Of a DNA stretch of 64,000 nt, positions 49,720 to 58,234 are shown piece by piece. The position numbers were made by a program, and so were the translations under genes. Under the pieces are notes generated by a model that searched no databases, was not told where the DNA came from, and worked only from the letters and a program-made list of their open reading frames with translations. Origin of the DNA: Sinorhizobium terangae (lineage in GTDB: Bacteria; Pseudomonadota; Alphaproteobacteria; Rhizobiales; Rhizobiaceae); the NCBI RefSeq assembly GCF_029714365.1, contig NZ_CP121659.1, positions 930,001 to 994,000 of the forward strand, in the 5' to 3' direction. Each line of letters opens with the position of its first letter. The stretch's first letter is position 1.

Positions 49720-50376
49720 TCACCTCCGTGGCGCCCAACGTCCGAAGTGCGCACGGATCAGTGGCACGGCCTCTGTCCAATCCGCAGCCGCATGGATGCC
49801 GGCGTCGGGTACCGGGGCAAGAGCGCGAAATTCGGTGTTGGCCATCAGGTTTATGAGAAGGCACGAAGGTGCGTAATCCCTTACCGAATGGAGATTGCGC
49901 AGGATGTCGTCGATGAAGACGACGGGGAGTTCCCGGCCTCCGTGCAGTTGCTCGACAAGCGGCCCCTTGGGTTCCTCGGAGGCGAGCAGCGGATAGGGGA
50001 GGCCGAGGGCGTCGAGCAGCGCACGTCGCTTGGCCGCATGCCGCGGTGGCATCGCGGTCAGAAACACGATGTCCGCCTCGGCGGAGAGTTCCGCAAGCGT
50101 GTTGACCACCAGCGCGGCCGGTGTCTGCCATCGTTGCTGCGTATCGTAGAAGGCGTCGAGCAGCGCCTTCACAGTTGCCTCGCTCGCTGCTTCGCCGTCT
50201 TGCAGATCGACGATGTTGCCGCTCAGGCGGAAGGAGCGGGGCAACAGCCTATGCTGACGGCTTTCGAGGAAGAGCTTGAACGGCGTCAGGAATTCCAGGA
50301 CAACTTCATCGACGTCGCTGACGATCAGGGGTCTGTGCCCCAGACGAATGACGTCGTCGGGTCGGCCGGCGGCCAT
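49720..50376 (-). CDS. HAD-like hydrolase family protein
   Basis: This protein of about 218 residues has a HAD-type phosphatase pattern. Motif I is PLIVSDVDEVVLEF (about residues 18-31) with a DxD, motif II is IVFLTAMPP (about 105), a conserved Lys lies near LASEEPKGPL, and motif III is PVVFIDDILRNL (about 150). The substrate is not evident. The ATG at 50376 was chosen; a TTG at 50382 overlaps the stop of the upstream DUF3572 gene. The two genes are translationally coupled. Confidence 0.75.
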   Translation of the reverse strand: MAAGRPDDVIRLGHRPLIVSDVDEVVLEFLTPFKLFLESRQHRLLPRSFRLSGNIVDLQDGEAASEATVKALLDAFYDTQQRWQTPAALVVNTLAELSAEADIVFLTAMPPRHAAKRRALLDALGLPYPLLASEEPKGPLVEQLHGGRELPVVFIDDILRNLHSVRDYAPSCLLINLMANTEFRALAPVPDAGIHAAADWTEAVPLIRAHFGRWAPRR

Positions 50377-50378
50377 GC

Positions 50379-50651
50379 TCAACTATCCTCGAAATCCGAT
50401 GCACCGGAGAGAAGGTGGTGCGCGCGGACCACTTCTTCCGGTCGCGTTTGCGTCGCCTCGCAAAAGGCCATCAGCGTCGGCTCGTGGTCCATCAGGAAGG
50501 CGACCAAGCCGCCCATGAAACCCGGCTCGCCGATTGCCGTGCGCAGTGAACCGGGGTCGGTGCCGGTCAGGCCGAGGAAGCGGGACAGAAGTTCCGGTTC
50601 GTCGGCGAGCCAGGCGAGGATGGCGATTGCCGTTTCGTCAGCGCTCTTCAT
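50379..50651 (-). CDS. DUF3572 family protein
   Basis: This 90-residue alpha-helical acidic protein matches the alphaproteobacterial DUF3572 family (AIAILAWLADEPELLSRFLGLTG near the start, GFMGGLVAFLMDHEPTLMAFC in the middle). No function is known. It overlaps or abuts the HAD-like gene downstream and is divergent from divK, which lies 235 bases away. In many rhizobia this gene sits beside divK-pleD. Confidence 0.85.
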   Translation of the reverse strand: MKSADETAIAILAWLADEPELLSRFLGLTGTDPGSLRTAIGEPGFMGGLVAFLMDHEPTLMAFCEATQTRPEEVVRAHHLLSGASDFEDS

Positions 50652-50772
50652 GGTGTCGAACCTCTCGTCATCTTTCGCCCGGAATTACCTATTTTTCAAC
50701 CAAATAGCGCTAGCCTCGCGACTGAGGAAATGGGCCGAGTCGTTGATTGTGCAACTTATATGTCCAGAGCGA

Positions 50773-50828
50773 GATGAGGAAAAGTGTTTGCGGTTTTCCG
50801 CTCGCATCCCGCTCTCGCTTATTGGAAT
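50773..50828 (+). repeat. Dispersed intergenic repeat, copy 2
   Basis: This is the partner of the stretch at 41688-41737, with the core GCGGTTTTCCGC, CGCATCCCGCTC and ATTGGAAT. It sits in the divergent DUF3572-divK spacer, 58 bases ahead of divK, so it may supply part of the divK leader. Confidence 0.6.
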
Positions 50829-50885
50829 CGATCACATCGAGACCTCGTGGACTTGCAAGGCGGCTGCGGACAGTAAGGTATCGAC

Positions 50886-51257
50886 ATGCCCAAACAGGTG
50901 ATGATTGTTGAGGACAACGAGCTGAATATGAAGCTCTTCCGCGACCTGATTGAGGCTTCTGGCTATCAGACGATCCAGACGCGCAACGGCATGGAGGCGC
51001 TCGAGCTTGCGCGCAAACACCGGCCCGACCTGATCCTGATGGATATCCAGTTGCCCGAGGTTTCCGGCCTGGAGGTCACCAAGTGGCTCAAGGAAGACGA
51101 TGAGCTGCATGTCATTCCGGTCATTGCCGTAACCGCATTCGCCATGAAGGGCGATGAGGAGCGCATTCGCCAGGGCGGTTGCGAAGCCTATGTCTCCAAA
51201 CCGATTTCGGTTCCGAAATTCATCGAAACAATCAAGACCTATCTGGGCGATGCCTGA
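50886..51257 (+). CDS. divK: Cell-cycle response regulator DivK
   Basis: DivK (123 residues) is a stand-alone receiver domain. The phosphorylated Asp53 is in LILMDIQLP; the acidic pair is in IVEDNE, and Thr and Lys are in AVTAFA and VSKPIS. In alphaproteobacteria it is phosphorylated by DivJ and dephosphorylated by PleC, and it controls CtrA through DivL-CckA; in Sinorhizobium this circuit also governs bacteroid differentiation. It is followed after 17 bases by pleD, the conserved arrangement. Confidence 0.96.
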   Translation: MPKQVMIVEDNELNMKLFRDLIEASGYQTIQTRNGMEALELARKHRPDLILMDIQLPEVSGLEVTKWLKEDDELHVIPVIAVTAFAMKGDEERIRQGGCEAYVSKPISVPKFIETIKTYLGDA

Positions 51258-51274
51258 GCGTCGGGAAACTTGAG

Positions 51275-52642
51275 ATGACAGCACGTATCCTCGTCGTCGA
51301 TGACGTACCAGCCAACGTGAAGCTCCTCGAGGCGCGGCTGCTGGCTGAATATTTCGACGTCTTGACGGCCGGGGACGGGCAATCTGCGTTGGCGATCTGC
51401 GAAAAGACGCCCGTGGACCTGGTGCTGCTCGATATCATGATGCCAGGCATGGATGGTTTCGAGGTCTGCGAGAGGCTGAAGGCGAACAGCCGGACCGCGC
51501 ATATTCCAGTGGTGATGGTGACGGCGCTCGATCAACCGTCCGATCGGGTACGTGGACTGAAGGCCGGTGCCGACGATTTCCTCACCAAACCGGTCAACGA
51601 CCTGCAACTGATGTCGCGCGTCAAGAGCCTGGTGCGGTTGAAGAACGTCAGCGACGAATTGCGCCTTCGCGCGCAAACGGCGCACACGATCGGTCTGCAG
51701 GACCTTGCCCGCCCGGATCGCCCGGATGAGCCGGGTAACATTCTGCTGGTCGACGCGCGCGCCTCATCCCAGGAGCGGCTCCTGCGCGCCCTGAAACCGA
51801 TCGCCGACGTGTCGATCATATCGGATCCTCAGGCTGCCTTGTTCGAGGCGGCCGAAAGCAACTTCGACCTGGTCATCGTCAACGCGAACTTTGACGACTA
51901 CGATCCGCTGCGTTTGTGCTCGCAACTGCGTTCGCTGGAGCGCACGCGCTTCATACCGATCCTGCTGGTCACGGAGCAGGGACGCGACGAGATGGTCGTT
52001 CGGGCGCTCGAACTTGGCGTGACGGACTATGTCATGCGCCCCGTCGATCCCAATGAGCTGGTGGCTCGCACGCTGACGCAAATCCGCCGCAAGCACTGCA
52101 ATGACCGGCTGCGGGCGAGCGTCCAGCAGACTATCGAACTGGCGATCACCGATGATCTCACGGGCCTGCACAATCGGCGTTACCTGGACAATCATCTGAA
52201 GCTGCTGATGGACCGCGCCGCTGCCCGCGGACGACCGCTCTCCATCTGCATTACCGATATCGACCGCTTCAAGCACATCAACGATACCTACGGCCATGAT
52301 GCGGGCGACGAAGTGTTGCGCGAATTTGCCAACCGCGTGCGCGCGACGGTCCGGGGTGCGGATCTCGCGTGCCGGTTTGGTGGCGAGGAATTCGTGATCG
52401 TCATGCCCGACACTACCCCGGAAATGGCTGCAATCGTCGCCGAACGCCTTCGTCTGATGGTTGAGAGCCGAGCCTTCGCTATTCCCCAGGCTGATGCGGT
52501 TCATCCCGTCACGGCCTCGCTCGGCATCTCCAGCCTAAGGGCGGACGGCGATACGCCGGAAGCGTTGTTGAAGCGCGCCGACATGGCGCTCTATCAAGCC
52601 AAAAACAACGGGCGCAACAGGGTTGTCGCGGCGGCCGCCTAA
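51275..52642 (+). CDS. pleD: Diguanylate cyclase response regulator PleD
   Basis: PleD (455 residues) contains two receiver domains and a GGDEF domain and makes cyclic di-GMP upon phosphorylation. Asp53 in LVLLDIMMPGMDG is the phospho-acceptor of the first receiver; the second receiver (about residues 155-275) is degenerate. The catalytic motif is GGEEF (about residue 370), preceded five residues earlier by the product-inhibition site RGAD (RxxD). All features match active Caulobacter PleD. The start at 51275 gives the conserved MTARILVVDD. Confidence 0.96.
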   Translation: MTARILVVDDVPANVKLLEARLLAEYFDVLTAGDGQSALAICEKTPVDLVLLDIMMPGMDGFEVCERLKANSRTAHIPVVMVTALDQPSDRVRGLKAGADDFLTKPVNDLQLMSRVKSLVRLKNVSDELRLRAQTAHTIGLQDLARPDRPDEPGNILLVDARASSQERLLRALKPIADVSIISDPQAALFEAAESNFDLVIVNANFDDYDPLRLCSQLRSLERTRFIPILLVTEQGRDEMVVRALELGVTDYVMRPVDPNELVARTLTQIRRKHCNDRLRASVQQTIELAITDDLTGLHNRRYLDNHLKLLMDRAAARGRPLSICITDIDRFKHINDTYGHDAGDEVLREFANRVRATVRGADLACRFGGEEFVIVMPDTTPEMAAIVAERLRLMVESRAFAIPQADAVHPVTASLGISSLRADGDTPEALLKRADMALYQAKNNGRNRVVAAAA

Positions 52643-52879
52643 CCTTGAGGGCGGCAAGTAATGCGGTCAATCGACCGCGATTAGAATGCTCCTTTCAGGC
52701 TCTTGTTAAGTTTCTTTAAAGTTGTATTCTCCGCTGCGTCGCGGGTGCTGGGGCAAAGCATTTCCATAAGCGGCAGATTCGGCATTGTCCGAATATGAGA
52801 CAGAATTAACCAAACGCCGAGCAACCTTGCTCCGGCGATTAAGAATTCGTTGATTTTTTTTTATTTTCAGGCAATGCTG

Positions 52880-53060
52880 ATACGTATGGAGCGTGACTTC
52901 CATCACCAATCGGTTACCCCATGATGCTCAGGTCCGCCGCATCTCCTGGGTCGTGGGGTCGGTCGGCTGGTTCTCGACGCTCGCGGATTCCTCGTGCCGC
53001 AGTCGGAAGCCAGTCGACCCCCTTTCAAAACGCCGCTTCGCAAGAGGCGGCGTTTTTCGT
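52880..53060 (+). ncRNA. Candidate structured RNA between pleD and rpmG
   Basis: GGGGTCG (52955-52961) pairs with CGACCCC (53015-53021), and CTGG (52967-52970) with CCAG (53010-53013), forming a long closed stem. Directly after it comes an intrinsic terminator (AAAACGCCGC/GCGGCGTTTT). No nearby gene on this strand ends here except pleD, 385 bases earlier. This pattern suggests a small RNA of about 150-180 bases. The 5' end is a guess, frames across it do not look coding, and I cannot name a family. Confidence 0.4.
53027..53057 (+). terminator. Intrinsic terminator of the candidate RNA
   Basis: AAAACGCCGC (53027-53036) and GCGGCGTTTT (53047-53056) form a perfect 10-bp stem with a ten-base loop, followed by T. 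It could also end a long pleD message. Confidence 0.8.
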
Positions 53061-53132
53061 TCCAGTTCAGCTAGATAGTTCCATTCGGCGACGCGAGCTG
53101 CGCGCAGTTGAGATGCTCGTCGAAGGCGACCA

Positions 53133-53166
53133 GACAAAAGAAAAGCGCCGGTCCTTGCGGACCGGC
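53133..53166 (-). terminator. rpmG: Rho-independent terminator of rpmG
   Basis: On the minus strand GCGCCGGTCC pairs perfectly with GGACCGGCGC across a four-base loop, followed by TTTTCTTTT. It begins about 28 bases after the rpmG stop. Confidence 0.9.
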
Positions 53167-53193
53167 GCCTGAAGACTGAATGGAACGCTGATC

Positions 53194-53361
53194 TTACTTG
53201 ATCTTCGTTTCCTTGAACTCGACGTGCTTCTTTGCGATCGGGTCGTATTTGGTCTTCGTCATCTTTTCCGTCATCGTACGGCTGTTCTTGGTCGTGACGT
53301 AGAAGAAACCCGTGTCGGCTGTCGACAGCAGCTTGATCTTGATGGTGGTAGCTTTCGCCAT
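53194..53361 (-). CDS. rpmG: 50S ribosomal protein L33
   Basis: The 55-residue product starts [20 protein letters not shown] and ends in a lysine-rich tail with VEFKETKIK. This is ribosomal protein L33 at the large-subunit E site. It contains no cysteine, so it is the zinc-independent form. The gene has its own terminator and lies downstream of, and on the same strand as, the MFS transporter gene. Confidence 0.96.
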   Translation of the reverse strand: MAKATTIKIKLLSTADTGFFYVTTKNSRTMTEKMTKTKYDPIAKKHVEFKETKIK

Positions 53362-53454
53362 GGTCGTCCTGCCTTTATAAAAATGAAAGCCGTGGACAAC
53401 CGGTTGCGGGCCACGGGCAAGGTTGGCGCGAAACTACAAATCGCGACCGAAAAG

Positions 53455-54639
53455 TCAAGGCCGTTTTGGCTTCAAAACGATCCGGACCACTGAAAGCGCA
53501 ACATAAAGCCCGAAGAAAGCCGCGATCGCCCAGGCAAAACCGTCGTTGCCGGTAACGTCCATTGCGGCGCCGATCACCTGCGGGCCGGCAACAGTGCCGA
53601 CGGCGTAGGAGAAAACAAAGGCGGCATTGGCCGCTGCAAGATCGGCGCCCTGGAGGCGGGAACCCAGATGGCTGAGGCCGACCGTGTAGAGGCCGGAAAC
53701 GCAACCGCCCCAGAACAACAGCACGAGCGCCATCAGAGCCCAGCTTTCGACCAGCATCGGGAGACAGAGGGCGCCAATGAGGCCGATCAGCGTCATCGCT
53801 GAGAGAAGTGTACGGCGATCTTTCACCTGGTCGGACAGCATGCCCAGCGGAATCTGGAAGATGAAGTTCCCGACTCCCATGACGGTCAGCAGCAGCGCAG
53901 CTTGCGATTCGGTAAAGCCGGCCCGCGTGCCGAAAATCGGGAACAGCGAGAGACCGCCCGATTCGACGGCGCCGAAAATGAACACTGCGGCGGTTGCCGT
54001 GGGAACGAGGAACACATAGCGCATGAAATGGAGCTCGGGCTTCTCGTCGAGGACGGGGCTTTCATTGCGCGCCAGAAAGATCGGTATCGACGCAAGCAAG
54101 ATCACGCCGGCGCCAACGGCGAAGGGCAATATACCTTCGCTGCCAAGGATCGAGAAGAGCAGGGGACCGCTGGCAAAACCGAGCGAAAGGACGGTGCCGT
54201 AGATACCGAGCACGAAACCGCGCCTGTTGGGAGGTGCCGTTGCGTTGATCCAGAATTCGGAGAGGATGAAAAGCACGGTAATCGCGCCGTGAAAGACGAC
54301 GCGCAAGGGAAACCACAGCCAGAAATTCGTGATGTAGTAAAACCCGAGCGCGCTCACAGCCGCAAAAAGTATCGCCAGGAGCATTGTCTGGGCGACGCCG
54401 TGACGGTGCGCGAATTTCGTCGTGAACGGTGCTGCCGCCATGGAAGCGAAGCCGGCCATCGCCGAGTTGAACCCGATCAGTGTCGAGGGGATTCCGCGCT
54501 TCTCCATGATGATGCTGAGCAGCGGCAACCCCAGGCCGATGGCAATGCCGACCGCCGTGATTGCAGCAACGGCCGCAATCAGCGAAAGCCAGTGAATTTC
54601 GTCAACCGGTGCAGGCGTACCGGACGGCGGCTTTGACAT
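53455..54639 (-). CDS. Major facilitator superfamily transporter
   Basis: This 394-residue protein has about 12 hydrophobic segments. The MFS loop motif appears as FQIPLGMLSDQVKDRRTLL between helices 8 and 9. The sequence belongs to the general sugar/drug-type MFS, with no substrate evident. I start at MSKPP (54639); a frame extending to 54714 overlaps the NUDIX gene and is unlikely. It lies 13 bases after the NUDIX gene and is probably the last gene of that run. Confidence 0.85.
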   Translation of the reverse strand: MSKPPSGTPAPVDEIHWLSLIAAVAAITAVGIAIGLGLPLLSIIMEKRGIPSTLIGFNSAMAGFASMAAAPFTTKFAHRHGVAQTMLLAILFAAVSALGFYYITNFWLWFPLRVVFHGAITVLFILSEFWINATAPPNRRGFVLGIYGTVLSLGFASGPLLFSILGSEGILPFAVGAGVILLASIPIFLARNESPVLDEKPELHFMRYVFLVPTATAAVFIFGAVESGGLSLFPIFGTRAGFTESQAALLLTVMGVGNFIFQIPLGMLSDQVKDRRTLLSAMTLIGLIGALCLPMLVESWALMALVLLFWGGCVSGLYTVGLSHLGSRLQGADLAAANAAFVFSYAVGTVAGPQVIGAAMDVTGNDGFAWAIAAFFGLYVALSVVRIVLKPKRP

Positions 54640-54652
54640 TCGATAAGAACCC

Positions 54653-55369
54653 TTAGAGGAGCGTGCGGACAAAGCGCCCACGGCGCATGAAGTAAAACGG
54701 CACTGACCTTTCACGAGGAAGGGAGGGATCCGATTCGAGGCTGCTCCTCAGGTCCGCAAGGATCGTGGCGGTGATCTCCGGTATCCGGAGAGGTGGAAGG
54801 TCGTTCACATCGATCCACTGCAAATCCTGAAGCTCCCGGCTTTCCAGAATCAGCGAGGCGTCGATATCGGCCTCATCCGCGAAAACCGCGAAGAAACGTG
54901 TGTCGAACCGCCTCGAGTGTCCCGGAGGAGTAATGGCCCGAGCCATATAGCGCAAGTCTGCAAGATCGGGAAGGAAGGGAAGTGCGGCACTCGGTTCGAC
55001 GATTGGCTTGCCGACGCGGACGCCGGCCTCCTCGTAAAGCTCCCTCACAGCGGCCAGAGCGAGCGCCCGCGCCCGGGCTTCGGTCAGCGGTCGCCCTTCG
55101 ACCGACTTCAGCGATTGCAGAACGGCCGGATCGAGATCGCCCGCAAAGGCCAGCCGATAGTCGGAGGGATCGCGCCGGCCGCCGGGGAAGACATAGACGT
55201 CGGGCATGAAGGCATGGGCGCTGTGGCGTTTTCCCATGAGCACACGAACGCGCGCGTCTGACCGGTCGAGGACCATGATCGAAGCTGCGTCCCGCGGCCT
55301 TACGGGCCGTCCTCTCGGGGGGCCGGATTGCGGCGAAGCTGCGCTGCCACTACGGCGCTCCAATGTCAT
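54653..55369 (-). CDS. NUDIX hydrolase
   Basis: This 238-residue Nudix protein has the box residues split by an insertion. VFPGGRRDPSDY supplies the first Gly, and about 35 residues later ALALAAVRELYEEAGVRVG supplies the REUxEExGU core that binds Mg. Such an insertion resembles the NUDT7/NUDT19-like CoA or acyl-CoA pyrophosphatases, but substrate is not proven. The ATG overlaps the stop of the upstream DUF983 gene (ATGA), so the two are coupled. Confidence 0.85.
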   Translation of the reverse strand: MTLERRSGSAASPQSGPPRGRPVRPRDAASIMVLDRSDARVRVLMGKRHSAHAFMPDVYVFPGGRRDPSDYRLAFAGDLDPAVLQSLKSVEGRPLTEARARALALAAVRELYEEAGVRVGKPIVEPSAALPFLPDLADLRYMARAITPPGHSRRFDTRFFAVFADEADIDASLILESRELQDLQWIDVNDLPPLRIPEITATILADLRSSLESDPSLPRERSVPFYFMRRGRFVRTLL

Positions 55370-55845
55370 GCCGAGGCGTCTCGCGGCGGAAGGATGTCTT
55401 CCGGGGTATCTTCCTTGCCGCCGAAACCATGCATCCTGAGAGCCCACTGCAGTCCAATGACGGCACCCTTGACCGGCTGCAGCAGCGCAACGGAACTCGC
55501 AAGCGTGACTGGCGCCCAAATCGCCAGATGCTGCCAGGTCGAAAGCGGGAACACGAGGTCGGTCATCATGTAGCCGGCGAGCACGGCATGGCCGACGATC
55601 GTCACGACGATATAGGGCGGGAAGTCGTCGGCGCGATGGTGATCCATGCGCTCGCCGCACGCAGCACAGGCATCGACGGACTTGATGAAGGCCCGGAAAA
55701 GGCGCGCTTCGCCACAGGCAGGGCACCGGCCGAGGAAACCGCGCTTGATCGAGCGCGTGACGGCACGCTCCCCGTCCTCCGCTCCCCCAAGCTGGAGCTT
55801 TTCGATGGCCGCTGTCTTCATATCGATATCCTTCATGTCCGACAC
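55366..55845 (-). CDS. DUF983 family zinc-ribbon membrane protein
   Basis: This 159-residue protein has a CPACG...CAACG zinc-ribbon-like pair (about residues 41-65) followed by two transmembrane helices (about 78-98 and 105-125), the layout of DUF983. Function is unknown. The start is uncertain: GTG at 55845 with AGGA upstream, or ATG at 55821 with AAGGA. It follows rnr by 17 bases. Confidence 0.85.
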   Translation of the reverse strand: MSDMKDIDMKTAAIEKLQLGGAEDGERAVTRSIKRGFLGRCPACGEARLFRAFIKSVDACAACGERMDHHRADDFPPYIVVTIVGHAVLAGYMMTDLVFPLSTWQHLAIWAPVTLASSVALLQPVKGAVIGLQWALRMHGFGGKEDTPEDILPPRDASA

Positions 55846-55862
55846 CGCATTCCTGTCGGTTG

Positions 55863-58232
55863 CTATCTCCTGCCTCGCGGCGGCCGCGTTCCAGGTCGCT
55901 TGCGCGCACCGGACCGATCGCGGCGGCCGGCCTTGTGGAAGGAGCGTGTTGCGGTCGGCATCTTTCGCCCTTCGCTCAGCATCTCGAAGCGGAGCGCACC
56001 GGCGAGCGGCACGGCCTCCTCCAGTTTGACGCGCACCGGATCTCCGAGACGATAGCCAAGTCCGGATTTTTCGCCTGACAGTGCCTGATGGGCCTCGTCA
56101 TAGATGTAATAGTCGCGTCCGAGCGTAGATATAGGGACAAAGCCGTCGGCACCATAGGCAGGCAGGGTGACAAAAAGTCCCGCCTTGGTGACGCCTGAGA
56201 CGCGACCGTCGAACTCCTCGCCGATGCGCCCGTTCAGGTGATGCGCGATCAACCGGTCGATCGTATCGCGCTCGGCCGCCATCGCCCGCCGCTCGAAGGT
56301 GGAAATCTCGGCGGCGATATCGTCGAGCGCACCTTCCTCCTGCGGCGTCGTCCCGCCCGCGCCGAGGCCGAGCGCGGTGACCAGGGCGCGATGGACGACC
56401 AGATCGGCATAGCGTCGGATAGGGGAGGTGAAGTGGGCATACTTCATCAGGTTCAAGCCGAAATGCCCGATATTTTCAGGGCTGTAGATCGCCTGGCTTT
56501 GCGAGCGCAGCACCATTTCGTTGACCATCGTCTCGTAAGGTTTGCCCTCTGCCTTGGAGAGAACCCCGTTGAAGTGGTTCGAACGCATGTTGCCGCCCTT
56601 GACGAGCGAGATGTCGAGCGTCGCGAGGAATTCGCGAAGCGTCTCCTGTTTTGCAAGCGACGGCTGATCGTGAATGCGATAGATGAGCGCCTGCCGCTTC
56701 TGTTCCAGCGTCTCTGCCGCGGCGACATTCGCCTGGATCATCATTTCCTCGATCAGCTTATGCGCGTCGAGGCGTTCCGGCACGAAGACGCGGTCCACGG
56801 TGCCGTCGGGCTTCAGGATGATCTTGCGCTCCGGCATGTTGAGCTCGAGCGGCTGACGCCGGTCGCGTCCGCGCGTGAGTATGCGGTACGCCTCCCAGAG
56901 CGGCTTGAGGATCGTTTCCAGGATTGGGCCGGTCTTGTCGTCCGGCGCCCCGTCGATCGCGGCCTGGGCCTGGTTGTAGGAAAGCTTGGCGGCGCTGCGC
57001 ATCATGATGCGGTGGAACGTGTGTCCGGCCTTGCGACCCTCTTTCGAAAAGCGCATCCGGACAGCAAGCGCAGGACGGTCGACACCTTCCTTCAAGGAGC
57101 AGAGATCGTTGGAAATGCGCTCGGGCAGCATCGGCACGACACGGTCGGGGAAATAGACGGAGTTTCCGCGCTTCAACGCTTCGAGGTCGAGAGCGGACTT
57201 CGGCTGCACATACCAGGAGACGTCAGCAATCGCGACGGTGACGATCACGCCGCCTGGATTGTCGGGCGAGGGGTCCGGCTCCGCGTAGACGGCGTCGTCA
57301 TGGTCCTTGGCATCGGTCGGATCGATGGTGATGAGCGGCAGCGAGCGCCAGTCTTCGCGGTGTTCCATCGTCGCCGGACGTGCTGCCTGTGCCTCGTTCA
57401 GCACCCGCTCGGAAAAGACGTAGGGAATTCCATGCGCATGAATGGCGATCATCGAGATCGCCTTCTCCGACGCAACGGAGCCGATGACGTTCTGCACCTG
57501 GGCGCGCGGCAGGCCATACCGCCCAAGGCGGGCAAGATGCACCTCCACAAGATCGCCGTCCTTGGCGCTGCCGGTGAATTCCGGATCGACCAGGATTTCT
57601 TCGCCGCGCTTGTCGATCGGCATCAGCCGCCCGCCGCCGCCGGGAGTGGGGCGAAAGACGCCGAGCACGGCATCCTTGCGCTTGTCGAGGACCTTGATGA
57701 TGCGCGCGGTATAGGCGGGGCCGCCGCGGTCCTTCGAGGGAAATATCTTCGCCAGTACCCGGTCGCCGAGACCGCCGACGGGCGCCTTGCCCTTTGCCTT
57801 GCCGACAGCGGATTGCTTGATAAGGACGGCGGGCGCGACGCCGTCGTCATCCAGCCATTCCGCCGGCCGGCCGATCAATTCGCCATCGATGTCGCGTATC
57901 GTGATATCGAGAACGGTGACGGGCGGCAGACCGCCCGGGCGGACGAGCGATTTGCGTTTCTTCTCGACCAGTCCATCCTCTTCCAGCGAGCGCAGCAGTG
58001 CCTTCAGTTCGACGCGTGCCTCTCCCTTCAGGCCGAAGGCCTTGGCGATTTCCCGCTTGGAGGCCTCCTGCGGGTTCTCTGCGATGAAGCGCATCAGCAC
58101 ATCGCGCGGCGGAACCGCGCCATGAATGATCGTCTCCCTTTCGGCGGCAGGTGCCGCCTTGGCCGCGCGGCCGTTCTTCTTGTTTGCGCCCTTTCCGGGC
58201 CGTTCCGTCGGGTCGCGCGGGATTCTGGTCAA
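55863..58232 (-). CDS. rnr: Ribonuclease R
   Basis: RNase R (789 residues) is the processive 3'-5' exoribonuclease of the RNB family that degrades structured RNA. It has an N-terminal winged-helix region and cold-shock domains. The RNB active-site motif ITIDPTDAKDHDDAVY (about residues 305-320) holds the Asp cluster, and an S1 domain (about 640-720) and a basic tail follow. The start is a TTG with AAGGA seven bases upstream, two bases after the topA stop. It is coupled to topA. Confidence 0.95.
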   Translation of the reverse strand: MTRIPRDPTERPGKGANKKNGRAAKAAPAAERETIIHGAVPPRDVLMRFIAENPQEASKREIAKAFGLKGEARVELKALLRSLEEDGLVEKKRKSLVRPGGLPPVTVLDITIRDIDGELIGRPAEWLDDDGVAPAVLIKQSAVGKAKGKAPVGGLGDRVLAKIFPSKDRGGPAYTARIIKVLDKRKDAVLGVFRPTPGGGGRLMPIDKRGEEILVDPEFTGSAKDGDLVEVHLARLGRYGLPRAQVQNVIGSVASEKAISMIAIHAHGIPYVFSERVLNEAQAARPATMEHREDWRSLPLITIDPTDAKDHDDAVYAEPDPSPDNPGGVIVTVAIADVSWYVQPKSALDLEALKRGNSVYFPDRVVPMLPERISNDLCSLKEGVDRPALAVRMRFSKEGRKAGHTFHRIMMRSAAKLSYNQAQAAIDGAPDDKTGPILETILKPLWEAYRILTRGRDRRQPLELNMPERKIILKPDGTVDRVFVPERLDAHKLIEEMMIQANVAAAETLEQKRQALIYRIHDQPSLAKQETLREFLATLDISLVKGGNMRSNHFNGVLSKAEGKPYETMVNEMVLRSQSQAIYSPENIGHFGLNLMKYAHFTSPIRRYADLVVHRALVTALGLGAGGTTPQEEGALDDIAAEISTFERRAMAAERDTIDRLIAHHLNGRIGEEFDGRVSGVTKAGLFVTLPAYGADGFVPISTLGRDYYIYDEAHQALSGEKSGLGYRLGDPVRVKLEEAVPLAGALRFEMLSEGRKMPTATRSFHKAGRRDRSGARKRPGTRPPRGRR

Positions 58233-58234
58233 CG

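Noticed and set aside
52706..52719. TTAA-N6-TTAA after pleD as a CtrA site
   Set aside because: CtrA sites have a seven-base spacer, and the location is downstream of pleD rather than near a promoter.
53224..53493. 89-codon plus-strand frame at rpmG
   Set aside because: It is antisense to rpmG, whose protein is unmistakable.
54653..55909. A single 418-codon reading frame extending the NUDIX gene upstream
   Set aside because: The upstream part is an arginine-rich shadow of the DUF983 gene; the NUDIX protein starts at 55369 with a normal coupled ATG.
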